Positions 52,231-61,801 of a DNA stretch of 64,000 bases are shown one piece after another; position 1 is the first letter of the stretch; the number at the start of each line of letters is the position of its first letter. The stretch comes from Bacteroidota bacterium (lineage in GTDB: Bacteria; Bacteroidota; Rhodothermia; JANXDC01), in assembly GCA_025998875.1 (NCBI GenBank), contig AP024675.1, positions 885,589 through 949,588 on the forward strand, written 5' to 3'. A program made the translations under genes and the position numbers. The notes below the pieces were generated by a model, which saw only the letters and a list, made by a program, of their open reading frames with translations, did not search any database and was not told the origin of the DNA.

Positions 52231-53128
52231 CTTCCGCCGGGGCGTCGAGCACGGGGATATCGCGCAGAAGCACCCGTTCGGCGATGGCCTTGCCTGTGGG
52301 CGTGGCCGCCAGCCCACCCATGGCGGTTTCCTTGTATCGAGGGTCCATACTCCTGCCGATTTCGCCGAGTGCTTCGACCACCTCATCTACGGGGATCACG
52401 CTCGGCACGCCCGCAAGGGCCATCTCTGCGGCAGCAAATCCCACCAGCGCGCCGGAGGCATTACGCACCACGCAGGGCACCTCCACCAGTCCGGCCACCG
52501 GATCGCAGACCAGCCCCAGCAGGCACTGCAGGGCGATGGCCACGGCGTTGCCCACCTGTTCGTGTGAGCCTCCCAGCAGGTAGGTGAGCGCGCCGGCGCC
52601 CATGGCGGCCGCTGTGCCCGTTTCGGCCTGGCAGCCGGATACGGCGCCGGCGATACCGGCTCGTCGTTCGATGAGGAGCGCTATGCCCGCCGCCACGAGC
52701 AGACCATCGCATATGCGCGGGCGTGGGATGGCGAGCTCTTCCATGGCCACCGTCAACATGGCCGGAAGGATCCCCGAAGAGCCCGCCGTCGGGGCGGCCA
52801 CGATGCGCCCCATGCAGGCGTTGACCTCCTTGGCCGCCAGCGCGCGCGCGATCAGGGTCTTGACCCGGGGGCCGAGCAGGCTGAAGGGGGATCGGGCCAC
52901 GCGTTTGCCCCAGTTGTCGAGCATGCCGCTCCGAGAACGCATGTCTTGTTCCAGGCCCGTGCGCACGGCTTCCTCCATGACCTGAAACGCCCGCTCCAGG
53001 CGCGCGTAGATCTCCTCCCTGCTGCGGCCCTTGAGCTCCATTTCGTACCGGACCATGGATTCGGCCAGGTCGATGCCCTCCTCTGCGCAGTAGGCAAACC
53101 ATTCGGAAAATCGCTCGAACACCTTCAT
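52205..53128 (-). CDS. sdaAA: L-serine dehydratase, iron-sulfur-dependent, alpha subunit
   Basis: Converts L-serine to pyruvate and ammonia with a [4Fe-4S] cluster. 307 residues from ATG 53128 (GGAGGAG upstream). Family marks: AAPTAGSSGILPAMLTV (about 132-148), GCQAETGTAAAMGAG and CDPVAGLVEVPC, which contain conserved cysteines. The beta-type domain (SdaAB) is absent and no beta gene is adjacent, so a partner must be elsewhere. Faces tryptophanase: both make pyruvate and ammonia. Confidence 0.9.
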   Translation of the reverse strand: MKVFERFSEWFAYCAEEGIDLAESMVRYEMELKGRSREEIYARLERAFQVMEEAVRTGLEQDMRSRSGMLDNWGKRVARSPFSLLGPRVKTLIARALAAKEVNACMGRIVAAPTAGSSGILPAMLTVAMEELAIPRPRICDGLLVAAGIALLIERRAGIAGAVSGCQAETGTAAAMGAGALTYLLGGSHEQVGNAVAIALQCLLGLVCDPVAGLVEVPCVVRNASGALVGFAAAEMALAGVPSVIPVDEVVEALGEIGRSMDPRYKETAMGGLAATPTGKAIAERVLLRDIPVLDAPAEASDTQNAP

Positions 53129-53184
53129 GGCTGCTCCTCCGGATTCGCTACAGGCCCGCGCGCCCTCTATGTGGGGAGGGCGGA

Positions 53185-54222
53185 TTAAAGCTGGGCCTGA
53201 AGGAGCTCCTTCTTCAGGAACTCGATTTTGCTCACAGGGGTGGGATCTACCGCATACAGCAGGGCCAGATAGTAGCTCGTCCAGTCCCCCAGGTAGATGA
53301 GGCTGAACATGCGGCTCAGACGGCTCTGCCCCTCGCTGTAGATGTCGTGTATGGAATCCGTGTAGGGTTGCAGCAGGGTGCGTGTGATGCGCATGCGGAG
53401 GTGCACGCGCGGGTGATCCTCGGCATCGTGCAGGAAAATAACGGCGGTCTGGCGAAGTAGCTCGGGCAGGTTTTCCCACCCGACAATCTCGTTATGGTTC
53501 ATCTCCGGCAACACATGGCCGTAGGCCAGGACCTTGGCATTTTCGGAAAACTGGCCGCGCCAGCGCAGGGCCACGGCCTCCATAGGGCCATGCCCGGCGT
53601 AAAGGATCGGAAGCCTTCCGTGCAGGGCCCGGGACAGGCGCAGGGCCGGGTTGTCTTCAGAGGCGTGAGGGTAACGGCCCAGGTGTTCTTCGAGAACCTG
53701 CCTGGTTTCCGCGATTTCCGCCCGGGGATCGGGGATGAGTCCGGCCTGCCAGACGGCATGCAGGAGCGGGGTAAACAAATAGGCCAGTGCCGTTCGGGGG
53801 GGTCTGCCGGCGGGAATGCACACCAGGGGATGGCCGTATCGGCGGGCCATATCTGCGGCTGTCCCCCCGGAGGTGGTCACCACCACCTGCGCCTTGCGCG
53901 CAATGGCCTCTTCATAGGCAGAAAGGGTCTCCTCTGTTTGACCGGAATAGCTGGAGATGCACACAAGGGTGTGGGGTCCGACGAAGGCGGGCAGCGTGTA
54001 ATGACGACAGACGAAAATCGGAACCGAGATGCGATCATAGAGGTAGGCCCGAAGCAGGTCCCCGCCGATGGCCGACCCCCCCATGCCCGCCACGACCACG
54101 TGCAATATGGATTCCTGAGGACGCCAGGAGGCCAGCTGCTCTGCGGCCAGGGCGTGCGCTTCGGTCCAGTCCTGAGCAAAGCGGCACAGGATGGCGTGCA
54201 TGTTGTGTGCATCTACGGACAT
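53185..54222 (-). CDS. Bifunctional phosphoglucose/phosphomannose isomerase
   Basis: Interconverts glucose 6-phosphate or mannose 6-phosphate with fructose 6-phosphate. The 345 residues match the archaeal/Bacteroidota-type Pgi/Pmi: two SIS domains with VVAGMGGSAIGGDLL (about 42-56), ISSYSGQTEETL (about 88-99) and the catalytic PEMNHNEIVGWE near residue 240. It lies 56 bases from sdaAA on the same strand and 35 bases after the TPR/HTH gene. Confidence 0.93.
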   Translation of the reverse strand: MSVDAHNMHAILCRFAQDWTEAHALAAEQLASWRPQESILHVVVAGMGGSAIGGDLLRAYLYDRISVPIFVCRHYTLPAFVGPHTLVCISSYSGQTEETLSAYEEAIARKAQVVVTTSGGTAADMARRYGHPLVCIPAGRPPRTALAYLFTPLLHAVWQAGLIPDPRAEIAETRQVLEEHLGRYPHASEDNPALRLSRALHGRLPILYAGHGPMEAVALRWRGQFSENAKVLAYGHVLPEMNHNEIVGWENLPELLRQTAVIFLHDAEDHPRVHLRMRITRTLLQPYTDSIHDIYSEGQSRLSRMFSLIYLGDWTSYYLALLYAVDPTPVSKIEFLKKELLQAQL

Positions 54223-54257
54223 AGATATGCCCTCCGGATTCGTTCCGGGGCGAGCGC

Positions 54258-55244
54258 TCAGATGTCCTCGTCTCGTTCCCGGAACTGGATGCGCCGATAC
54301 TGTCGTACGTTTTTATGGATGGCCTGTCGGGTGAGACCGATACGCCGACCGATGTCCGACTGGTTTCGGATGCCGGGCACCCCGATGAACCCGTCTACCA
54401 GCCCGGTCACATAGCGTTGGCGCAGCTCCTGTACATCCATCAGGCCCAGCACCTTGGCGATTTCCAGCCGGTCCAGCTTGTCCCGGCAGCGCCGATAGGC
54501 GGCGTATTTTTGCTCAAAATCCCGGATTGCGCCCAGTTCTCGATACAGGCGCAGGGCGGCTCGGTAGTATTCCAAGGCCAGCCCGAAATATCCCATGGTT
54601 TCGTACAGGTCGGCCAGGTTGGCCAGGGTCGTGGCCTCCATAAGCCGATCCTGAAGCTCCTGGGCCAGCTTGTAGGCTCGTTTGAGGTATTCTTCGGCTT
54701 CATCGAAGCGGTGTTCGTCCTGAAAACATACGCCCTTGTTGTTGAAGATAAATAGAAAACGGCGTCTCAGTCCGTGCCGTTTGGCCAGGTTGTAGGCACG
54801 GCTATAGGCCTCCTGGGCGCGCTCGAAGTCCTGTTCGGCCCGGTAGGTGTTGCCGATATTGGTCATCACGCGAACCATCCAGTCGTATTCATGCAGTTCG
54901 CGGAAGAGCAGATAGGCCTTTTCGAACTGTTCCCGGGCGCCTGTGCTGTCGCCGTGCAGCCGCAGCAGGGCCGATCCGTAGCGTACCAACCAGATGGCAT
55001 GTTCCAGGTCCGTCTGAATCGAAATGCGATCGAGCAACTCGAAGACTTTCGGGTCCTTGAGCCGCAGATAGGCATTGGCCATCTCCAGCTGGATGCGGGT
55101 GCGTGCTGCCCGATCCTGTTCGGGCAGTTCTTCGAGCATCTGCTGGCAGAGCAGGATGGCTTCCTGGGATTCCCCCTTCTCGATGAGCCGTTCGATCTCC
55201 CCCAGAAAGGCCGAGATGTCTTTGCGAGCTAGGCCCGTTTCCAT
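54258..55244 (-). CDS. TPR protein with C-terminal helix-turn-helix
   Basis: A 328-residue cytoplasmic protein (ATG 55244) with no signal peptide. Residues about 8-245 are a stack of five to six tetratricopeptide repeats (for example IGNTYRAEQDFERAQEAYSRAY and LADLYETMGYFGLALEYYRAAL). A linker LEIAKVLGLMDVQELRQRYV follows, and residues about 290-320 (SDIGRRIGLTRQAIHKNVRQYRR) form an HTH. It looks like a ligand- or peptide-sensing regulator. A 43-residue exported peptide and a TPR relative without the HTH lie upstream on the same strand. Confidence 0.8.
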   Translation of the reverse strand: METGLARKDISAFLGEIERLIEKGESQEAILLCQQMLEELPEQDRAARTRIQLEMANAYLRLKDPKVFELLDRISIQTDLEHAIWLVRYGSALLRLHGDSTGAREQFEKAYLLFRELHEYDWMVRVMTNIGNTYRAEQDFERAQEAYSRAYNLAKRHGLRRRFLFIFNNKGVCFQDEHRFDEAEEYLKRAYKLAQELQDRLMEATTLANLADLYETMGYFGLALEYYRAALRLYRELGAIRDFEQKYAAYRRCRDKLDRLEIAKVLGLMDVQELRQRYVTGLVDGFIGVPGIRNQSDIGRRIGLTRQAIHKNVRQYRRIQFRERDEDI

Positions 55245-55354
55245 ATAACCCTCACCCCCCACATGTCAGATTACACCCGTAATTACGCAAAGCGTTGTGT
55301 GTCGGGCAATAGGACTTCGCCTCCAACCCCGGGCCCCCACGCAGGGGATGCCGA

Positions 55355-55486
55355 TCAGGTGTCGTCTACGTCTTCTCCTCCCTGGAGCTGGTGGACTTCC
55401 TGATTCGGCCCGAAGGCCTCGGTGGCGCAACCGACGTAGCCGGCGGCCAGAACGAGTAGCAGGGCGAGGAAGAAGGCCTTACGCAT
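55355..55486 (-). CDS. 43-residue secreted peptide or small lipoprotein
   Basis: MRKAFFLALLLVLAAGYVGC is a clear export signal; the last four residues could be a lipobox (YVGC). The mature part would be 23-24 residues, acidic, ending GGEDVDDT. The start has a perfect ribosome site (AGGAGG, seven bases before ATG), which makes translation very likely despite the size. It lies between two TPR genes on the same strand, 52 bases after one and 110 before the other. I know no homologue. It could be a signalling peptide (pro-peptide length is in the Phr range) or a small lipoprotein. Confidence 0.75.
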   Translation of the reverse strand: MRKAFFLALLLVLAAGYVGCATEAFGPNQEVHQLQGGEDVDDT

Positions 55487-55538
55487 AGAACCACCTCCTG
55501 TTTGGGTTGGGGTTGGATGGGTCAGTTGTGGGTGGAAA

Positions 55539-56480
55539 TCAGAGGAAACCTGTCGAAGTCGCATACGCCTCCGGTCTGGGGGTCTCGGAGAAGTGGGCAA
55601 GCAGGCTGTTCGTATACCGGGCCTCGAGCTCTTCGATGGGCATTAGGCCCACGAGGGCGGCCACGTTGAGCGTATCGAGCGCCTGTCGGCAGCGCACCAG
55701 GCCGGAGCGCGTCCGGCTGTGCAATTCCGGCATGCCCTGCCGAAAGAAGAGGATGAGCGCGCATTCGTAATACGGGATGGCCAGGCCGTAGTAGCGGAAG
55801 CGTTCGTGGTATAGGTGGGCCAGATGAAAAAGGGCCAGAGCCTGGGCCCGCTCATCGGACCCCTCCTGGGCCAAGCTCAGGGCTTCCTGTAGATATCGCT
55901 CCGCTTCGTGCAGCCCGTCGAGGTATTGCAGAACCACCCCCACATTGTGGGTGAGCACCCGCACCCAGGGGCGGAACCCTTCGGTTCGCGCCAGGCTCAG
56001 GGCCTGCTGATAGTACATGGCCGCCGTGGCGTAATCCCGCTGCACATAGGACATGCGGCCCAGCCCATCCAGGGTGAGCAGAAGCCAGCCACCCACGCCA
56101 GGCAGGTGACGCAGGATCGTATAGGCGCGCTCATAGAGGGAGAAAGCCTCCCGCGCTTTGTGTTGTTTTTCCTGCAGGTGGCCTTCGAGCCATAACGAGA
56201 TGCCCCGGTGCCGAACCGTGCTGGTCGGGATGCGATCCAGCTGCAGAATGACCTCTTCGTGCATGTCGCGCTGCAGTAGATAGAAGGCGCGCATCAAGGC
56301 GGCCTCTGGATAGAGCGGATGCTCAGGGTCGATCCGGCTCAGCGCCTCGGTGAGCCGATCCATCGTGGGGGCTTCCTCCACATACGGGGCGAGCTCGGGC
56401 CACAGCTTCAGTACAGGGGTGCAGGAGACCGCCGAATCGACCACAAGCAGGGGGTCCGGAATGCGCTTGCGCGTATGCAT
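55539..56480 (-). CDS. TPR protein without HTH, relative of the 54258 product
   Basis: A 313-residue TPR protein (ATG 56480 chosen; the frame is open upstream without good ribosome sites). Repeats fill residues about 40-270 (GRMSYVQRDYATAAMYYQQAL, LGEAERYLQEAL-like). Its C-terminal LNVAALVGLMPIEELEARYTNSLLAHF aligns with LEIAKVLGLMDVQELRQRYVTGLVDGF of the downstream protein, but it stops where the HTH would begin. So it is a paralogue that kept the sensor and lost, or never had, the DNA-binding part. Confidence 0.78.
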   Translation of the reverse strand: MHTRKRIPDPLLVVDSAVSCTPVLKLWPELAPYVEEAPTMDRLTEALSRIDPEHPLYPEAALMRAFYLLQRDMHEEVILQLDRIPTSTVRHRGISLWLEGHLQEKQHKAREAFSLYERAYTILRHLPGVGGWLLLTLDGLGRMSYVQRDYATAAMYYQQALSLARTEGFRPWVRVLTHNVGVVLQYLDGLHEAERYLQEALSLAQEGSDERAQALALFHLAHLYHERFRYYGLAIPYYECALILFFRQGMPELHSRTRSGLVRCRQALDTLNVAALVGLMPIEELEARYTNSLLAHFSETPRPEAYATSTGFL

Positions 56481-56543
56481 CTGTACGGTGCCTTCTACGC
56501 TTACCCGGGTTGGTTTGCGGGCAAGCCCTGTACCAGTAGCCCC

Positions 56544-56577
56544 TTTTGCGCACCTCCGGTGTAGGAGCGTATATTGC
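56544..56577 (+). promoter_or_regulatory. Possible promoter of ppiD
   Basis: TTTTG (56544-56548), 21 bases and TATATTGC (56570-56577) approximate the Bacteroidota pattern; the start codon is 70 bases downstream. Confidence 0.35.
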
Positions 56578-56647
56578 TGGCTCAAAGACGGATCAAAACG
56601 TAATTGTGCCTGTGGGATTTTGGTAACAGTTTCTGGGGGATTTATCC

Positions 56648-58738
56648 ATGGGCTTGATGACCCGGCTGCGCGACAATACGCACATTATCCTGTGGATGCT
56701 CGTGATCGCCTTTGGCCTGATCTGGGTCATGACTGATGCGGGTCTGTTCGAGGCGCTGGGCACCCAGCGGATGCACGTGGGGGAGGTCAATGGCCATGCG
56801 ATCTCCTATCAGGAATACACGGAAACAGTAGATCGTTATCTGCAGGCCTATCAACAGCAGACCGGGGAGAGCGCCACCCCCCAGATGGTGGAGCTGTATC
56901 GGGATATGGCCTGGCAAAGCCTGACCAACGAAATCCTGCGCCAGGAGCTGGCTCGCCGTCTGGGGCTTCGGGTGAGCGATAGCGAGATCCTGGAGCTTGT
57001 GGTGGGAGAAAACCCGGATCCCTTTATCCAACAGCAGTTTGCCGGCCCGGATGGTCGTATTGATCGCAATGCGCTTCTGGCCGCCATCCGCGCCCCGGAA
57101 ACGCGCGAGGGCTGGCTACAGGTAGAGCAATACTTGCGACGTAAGCGGGAGGCGGAGAAGCTGGAGCAGCTCATCGCCACCATAGCCCGCGTAAGCGAGG
57201 GGGAGATCCGACAGCAGTATTATCTGGAAAACAAGGCGGTCGATATCGAGTATATCGTGCTTCCCTATGCGGACATTCCCCAATCGGAGATTAAGATCAC
57301 AGACGGCGATCTGAGGCGTTCCTATAGCGCGCAGCGGGAACGGTACCGGGTGCCGGCCTCCTACTCCATCGAATACGTGCTGTTCTCCAAAAAGCCCTCG
57401 CGCGAGGATACGCTACGCACCCTTGAAGAGCTCGCTCAGCTTAAGGAGGAGTTTGCTCGCGCGGAAAACGACTCCCTCTTTCTGGTTCAGCACGGAAGCC
57501 TGTCCCCATATTCGCGCGCGTTTTTGACGCTGGCCGATATGGCCGAGCCCATTGCCAACGCCGTATCCGGCGCTCGGGTGGGCGAGGTTCTTGGGCCCAT
57601 CAACGACGGTTTTGCCGTGCATCTGATCAAGGTTCTGGAGACCCGCCCAAGTGCAAACCCCGTCGTGCGTGCTCGGCATATTCTGATCTCGGCGGGGGCG
57701 GACAAGGCCGAGGGGCGTCGTCGGGCGGAGGAGGTGCTGCGCCGGTTGCGGGCCGGAGAGGATTTCGCCACCGTGGCTCGGGAGGTCTCGCAGGATCCCG
57801 GCTCGGCGTCCCGAGGCGGGGATCTGGGCTGGTTTGGCAAGGGGCGCATGGTCAAAGAGTTTGAAGAGGCCGCCTTTTCGGCTCGTCCCGGTCAGCTCAT
57901 CGGACCGGTGGAAACCAGCTTCGGGTTTCATATCATTCGTGTCGAAGCTCGGAGTCAGACAGAATACCGGCTGGCCGATCTGAGCCGGCGTATCGAGGCC
58001 GATCCCGTCACAACGGTGGCCCGGGTGCAGGAGGCGGCGGACGATTTTCGATACTTCGCCCAGGAATCCGGTTTCGAAAAAGAGGCCCAGCGGCGCGGGC
58101 TGACCGTGCAGAGCGCAGAGCTCAACGAGGAGACCCGCTTTGTCCCCGGGGTCGGCGTGGCCGGGCCGCTTCTGCATTTTGCCAAGGGGGCCAAGGTGGG
58201 CGAGATCAGTCCCCCTATCGAGATGGATGAGGTCTTTGTGGTGGCCCGCCTGAAGGGGCGTCGTGCCGAAGGATATCGGCCCTTCGAAGAGGTCAAGGAG
58301 GCCATTCGCGCCGAGCTAGAGCAGGAAAAGCGCCGTGAGCTCGCCGTGGAGCGCCTGCGCCAGGCCGTCAGCCAGCATCGAGATATGGCCGCCGTGGCAA
58401 GAGCGCTATCCCGCCCTGTGGAAAGGGCCGAGGGGCTGTCGTTTCGCAATACGGTCCTGCCCGGCAGGGGAGCAGAGCCCCTGATAGCGGCCGCCGCTCT
58501 AGGCCTCAAGCCCGGAGAGCACGCTCCGGTCCTGGCAGGAGGGCAGGGAGCGTACTGGATCCGGGCTGTCCGCGTGCAGGAGCCGGACCCGAACGCCATA
58601 ACGCAGGAGGAGCGACAGCGCATCCGGGAGACACTGCTTTCCCAGAAGCGCGCTCAGCTGATGGGTCAGTGGCTCCAGGAGCTGCGCAACCAGGCCAAGA
58701 TAGAGGATCGGCGTTATCTGTTCCTGCGGCCTTCCTGA
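56648..58738 (+). CDS. Peptidyl-prolyl isomerase PpiD/SurA-type periplasmic chaperone
   Basis: Membrane-anchored foldase of 696 residues. One transmembrane helix at about 12-30 (HIILWMLVIAFGLIWVM) is followed by a SurA_N-like chaperone region (GEVNGHAISYQEYTE), then a parvulin domain (about 337-435) with VRARHILISAG, the YSQDPGSASRGGDLGWF-like SQDPGSASRGGDLGWF and FGFHIIRVE. A second, degenerate parvulin-like segment (about 225-330) precedes it. ATG 56648 follows GGGGGA. A strong hairpin follows the gene. Confidence 0.9.
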   Translation: MGLMTRLRDNTHIILWMLVIAFGLIWVMTDAGLFEALGTQRMHVGEVNGHAISYQEYTETVDRYLQAYQQQTGESATPQMVELYRDMAWQSLTNEILRQELARRLGLRVSDSEILELVVGENPDPFIQQQFAGPDGRIDRNALLAAIRAPETREGWLQVEQYLRRKREAEKLEQLIATIARVSEGEIRQQYYLENKAVDIEYIVLPYADIPQSEIKITDGDLRRSYSAQRERYRVPASYSIEYVLFSKKPSREDTLRTLEELAQLKEEFARAENDSLFLVQHGSLSPYSRAFLTLADMAEPIANAVSGARVGEVLGPINDGFAVHLIKVLETRPSANPVVRARHILISAGADKAEGRRRAEEVLRRLRAGEDFATVAREVSQDPGSASRGGDLGWFGKGRMVKEFEEAAFSARPGQLIGPVETSFGFHIIRVEARSQTEYRLADLSRRIEADPVTTVARVQEAADDFRYFAQESGFEKEAQRRGLTVQSAELNEETRFVPGVGVAGPLLHFAKGAKVGEISPPIEMDEVFVVARLKGRRAEGYRPFEEVKEAIRAELEQEKRRELAVERLRQAVSQHRDMAAVARALSRPVERAEGLSFRNTVLPGRGAEPLIAAAALGLKPGEHAPVLAGGQGAYWIRAVRVQEPDPNAITQEERQRIRETLLSQKRAQLMGQWLQELRNQAKIEDRRYLFLRPS

Positions 58739-58764
58739 GCAGGGCAATAGAATCCCGCTTGCCT

Positions 58765-58799
58765 CCACAGCCCGCCCTCCCTGGCGGGCTGTGGTGTTT
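58765..58799 (+). terminator. Hairpin terminator after ppiD
   Basis: CCACAGCCCGCC and GGCGGGCTGTGG form a perfect 12-bp stem with a 6-base loop, followed by TGTTT. The U-tract is poor but the stem is very stable. Confidence 0.7.
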
Positions 58800-58858
58800 G
58801 GAACTCCCCCGTAAACGGTCTCGGTTCAAAGCGCATCATCTGGGATGGTGCACGAATT

Positions 58859-61756
58859 ATGGCTGCCCACACCCTGGAGGAGATCCGGATCTACGGAGCA
58901 CGCGAGCATAACCTGAAGAACATCTCCCTATCCCTGCCCCGGCATCGCCTGATCGTCTTTACCGGCCTTTCCGGTAGCGGGAAGAGTTCGCTGGCTTTCG
59001 ATACCCTCTATGCCGAAGGCCAGCGGCGCTACCTGGAAACGCTCAATCCGTACGCCCGCCAGTTTCTGGGCATGCTGGAGCGGCCCGACGTGGATCAGAT
59101 CGAAGGCTTAAGCCCCGTCATCGCCATCGAGCAACGCGGTGTGGGCTACGGCCCGCGCTCCACGGTCGGCACCACAACGGAGATTTACGATTTTTTGCGG
59201 CTTCTCTATGCCCGGCTCGGGGAGGTGTTCTGTTACCGATGCGGGCAGGTGATGCAAAGACAGACCGATGAGCAGATCCTGGCCCGCCTGCGCTCTCTTC
59301 CCCGGGGAACCCCGCTGGAGATCCTGGCCCCTCTTGTGCGGGGCCGTAAAGGGCACTACCGGGAGCTTTTTGAAGGGCTTGCCCGTCAGGGGTTTACCCG
59401 GGTGCGTATCGATGGGCAAGTGCGTGAACTCGTGCCGGGTTTGCAGGCGGATCGCTATCGGACGCATACCATCGAGCTTCTGGTCGACCGGCTCCGGGTG
59501 GATCCGGAAGAAAAGGTGCGCATGCGGGAGGCCGTACAGCTGGCCTTGAACCTGGGCAAAGGGTCTTTGCTGGTGCACCGACTCGATACGGGAGAAGAGC
59601 TCTTCTTCAGCCAGCACCTCAGCTGTCCTGCCTGCGGGATCGCCTATCCGGAGCTGGCGCCCCACAGCTTTTCTTTTAACTCCGCTTACGGGGCTTGTCC
59701 GGACTGTCAGGGCCTGGGCGAGCGGCTTCGGGCCGATCCGGAACGCATCATCCCGGATCCGGGCAAAAGCATCGCCAGCGGAGGTATAGCGCCCATCGGA
59801 CGTCCCGCAAAAGGGGACTGGTTCCGGCGTGCCTTCGAACTGCTGGGGGCGCAATTCGGCTTCGATCTGGATACCCCTCTGGGGGCGCTTTCTGAGGAGG
59901 CCCTCTCCGCTCTGTTGTGGGGGCGTACAGCTTCAGGCGATCCCGTTATGCTGGAGCTCGAGGAGCAGGGGCGCCCCTACAGGATTCGCTTTGAGGGTAT
60001 TGCCGCCTACATTGAGAACGTGCGGGAACGCGCTTCGAGCGAATCCCAGCGGGAATGGGCGCAATCCTTCATGAGCCCTCAGCCTTGTCCGAGCTGTAGC
60101 GGGATGCGCCTGCGCCCGGAAAGCCTGGCTGTGCGGATCGAGGGGCTTAATATCGCGGAGATGAGCCGATTTGATGTGGCCTCGCTGTACGAAAGGCTCT
60201 CCGGCCTGCCGGATACCTGGAGTGCGCGACAGCGGGCTATCGGGGAGCCCATCCTGCGGGAGATCCTCACCCGTCTGGGGTTTCTCTTGCAGGTCGGGCT
60301 GGGGTATCTGAGCCTGGATCGCCCCATGCACACGCTCTCCGGCGGAGAGGCGCAGCGGGTGCGCCTGGCCACGCAGATCGGCACAGAACTCGTGGACGTG
60401 CTCTACATCCTTGATGAGCCCTCCATTGGGCTCCATCCCCGAGACAACCGGCGGCTTATCGGTGCCCTTCAGCGGTTGCGCGATCTGGGCAACACGGTTG
60501 TGGTGGTCGAGCACGATCGGGAAACGATCGAGGCGGCCGATTTCGTCGTCGATCTGGGCCCGGGAGCCGGTGAGCTCGGGGGATGGGTCGTGGCGACCGG
60601 ACCTCCGGAGGGGCTGAACGGGGCTTCCCTGACCGGAGCGTACTTGCGTGGAGAACGGTATATTCCCATTCCCGCCGACCGTCGCCCGGGCAACGGCTGT
60701 TTTCTCGTCTTGCATGGCGCGCGGGGGCATAACCTCAAAAACCTCACCGTGCGCTTCCCGCTGGGCACGTTCATCTGCGTTACGGGGGTCAGCGGTTCGG
60801 GGAAATCCACCCTGATCAACGAAACCCTCTACCCCGCTCTGGCCCGGCACTACCATCGGGCCGCACTTCGGCCTCTGCCCTATGAGCGCATCGAAGGGCT
60901 TAGCTATCTGGACAAGGTCATCGCCATCGACCAGAGTCCCATCGGGCGCAATCCGCGCTCCAATCCGGCCACGTACACGGGGCTTTTTACCCATATCCGC
61001 GATCTATTCGCCCAGCTGCCCGAGTCGCGCGCTCGTGGCTATGGACCGGGTCGGTTTTCCTTCAACGTGCCCGGAGGCCGTTGCGAGGCTTGTGAGGGCG
61101 CCGGGGTGAGGCGCATCGAGATGGCGTTTTTGCCCGATGTGTATGTGCGCTGCGAGGTCTGCGGGGGAAGGCGTTACAATCGGGAAACACTCGAGGTGCG
61201 CTACCGGGGTCGTTCGATCGCCGATGTGCTGGAGATGAGCGTCGCGGAGGCGCTGACCTTCTTCGAGGCCGTACCCCAGATCGCGCGCCGATTGGAGGTG
61301 CTTGAGCGCGTGGGTCTGGGATACATTCGGCTTGGCCAGCCGGCGACCACGCTCTCAGGAGGGGAGGCGCAACGCGTCAAGCTGGCCACTGAACTGGCCC
61401 GTCCGGGAACGGGTCGGACGCTCTACATCCTCGATGAGCCCACGACAGGACTGCATTTTGAAGATGTGCGGCTACTGCTTCTCGTATTGCAGGCGCTGGT
61501 TGATCGGGGCAATACGGTAATCGTCATCGAGCACAACCTAGAGGTGATCAAGGTGGCTGATTGGGTCATCGATCTGGGTCCGGAGGGGGGAGAGGCGGGG
61601 GGGTATCTGGTGGCCGAGGGAACTCCGGAGGCGGTGGCCGCCTGTCCGGAAAGCCATACAGGCCGTTTTCTGCGCCAGGAGCTCGAACGCGGGATACGGG
61701 AACCCCGCGCCAGGATTACGCTGGGAACAGGGTCGGTTTCCCTGCGCGGTGCGTAA
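58859..61756 (+). CDS. uvrA: Excinuclease ABC subunit A
   Basis: Damage sensor of nucleotide-excision repair, a tandem ABC ATPase. The 965 residues include the first Walker A FTGLSGSGKSSLAFDTLYAEG (in parts GLSGSGKSS), the second GVSGSGKSTLINETL near residue 645, two signature motifs SGGEAQRV and zinc clusters CYRCG, CPACG/CPDC and CEACEG/CEVCGG. N-terminus IRIYGAREHNLKNIS is standard. It would work with Mfd (12.5 kb). The ribosome site before ATG 58859 is weak. Confidence 0.98.
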   Translation: MAAHTLEEIRIYGAREHNLKNISLSLPRHRLIVFTGLSGSGKSSLAFDTLYAEGQRRYLETLNPYARQFLGMLERPDVDQIEGLSPVIAIEQRGVGYGPRSTVGTTTEIYDFLRLLYARLGEVFCYRCGQVMQRQTDEQILARLRSLPRGTPLEILAPLVRGRKGHYRELFEGLARQGFTRVRIDGQVRELVPGLQADRYRTHTIELLVDRLRVDPEEKVRMREAVQLALNLGKGSLLVHRLDTGEELFFSQHLSCPACGIAYPELAPHSFSFNSAYGACPDCQGLGERLRADPERIIPDPGKSIASGGIAPIGRPAKGDWFRRAFELLGAQFGFDLDTPLGALSEEALSALLWGRTASGDPVMLELEEQGRPYRIRFEGIAAYIENVRERASSESQREWAQSFMSPQPCPSCSGMRLRPESLAVRIEGLNIAEMSRFDVASLYERLSGLPDTWSARQRAIGEPILREILTRLGFLLQVGLGYLSLDRPMHTLSGGEAQRVRLATQIGTELVDVLYILDEPSIGLHPRDNRRLIGALQRLRDLGNTVVVVEHDRETIEAADFVVDLGPGAGELGGWVVATGPPEGLNGASLTGAYLRGERYIPIPADRRPGNGCFLVLHGARGHNLKNLTVRFPLGTFICVTGVSGSGKSTLINETLYPALARHYHRAALRPLPYERIEGLSYLDKVIAIDQSPIGRNPRSNPATYTGLFTHIRDLFAQLPESRARGYGPGRFSFNVPGGRCEACEGAGVRRIEMAFLPDVYVRCEVCGGRRYNRETLEVRYRGRSIADVLEMSVAEALTFFEAVPQIARRLEVLERVGLGYIRLGQPATTLSGGEAQRVKLATELARPGTGRTLYILDEPTTGLHFEDVRLLLLVLQALVDRGNTVIVIEHNLEVIKVADWVIDLGPEGGEAGGYLVAEGTPEAVAACPESHTGRFLRQELERGIREPRARITLGTGSVSLRGA

Positions 61757-61801
61757 CAGGTTCCAGGTACAGGGGGTCTTCATCGTAGCGGAGGAAGCAT
61801 C

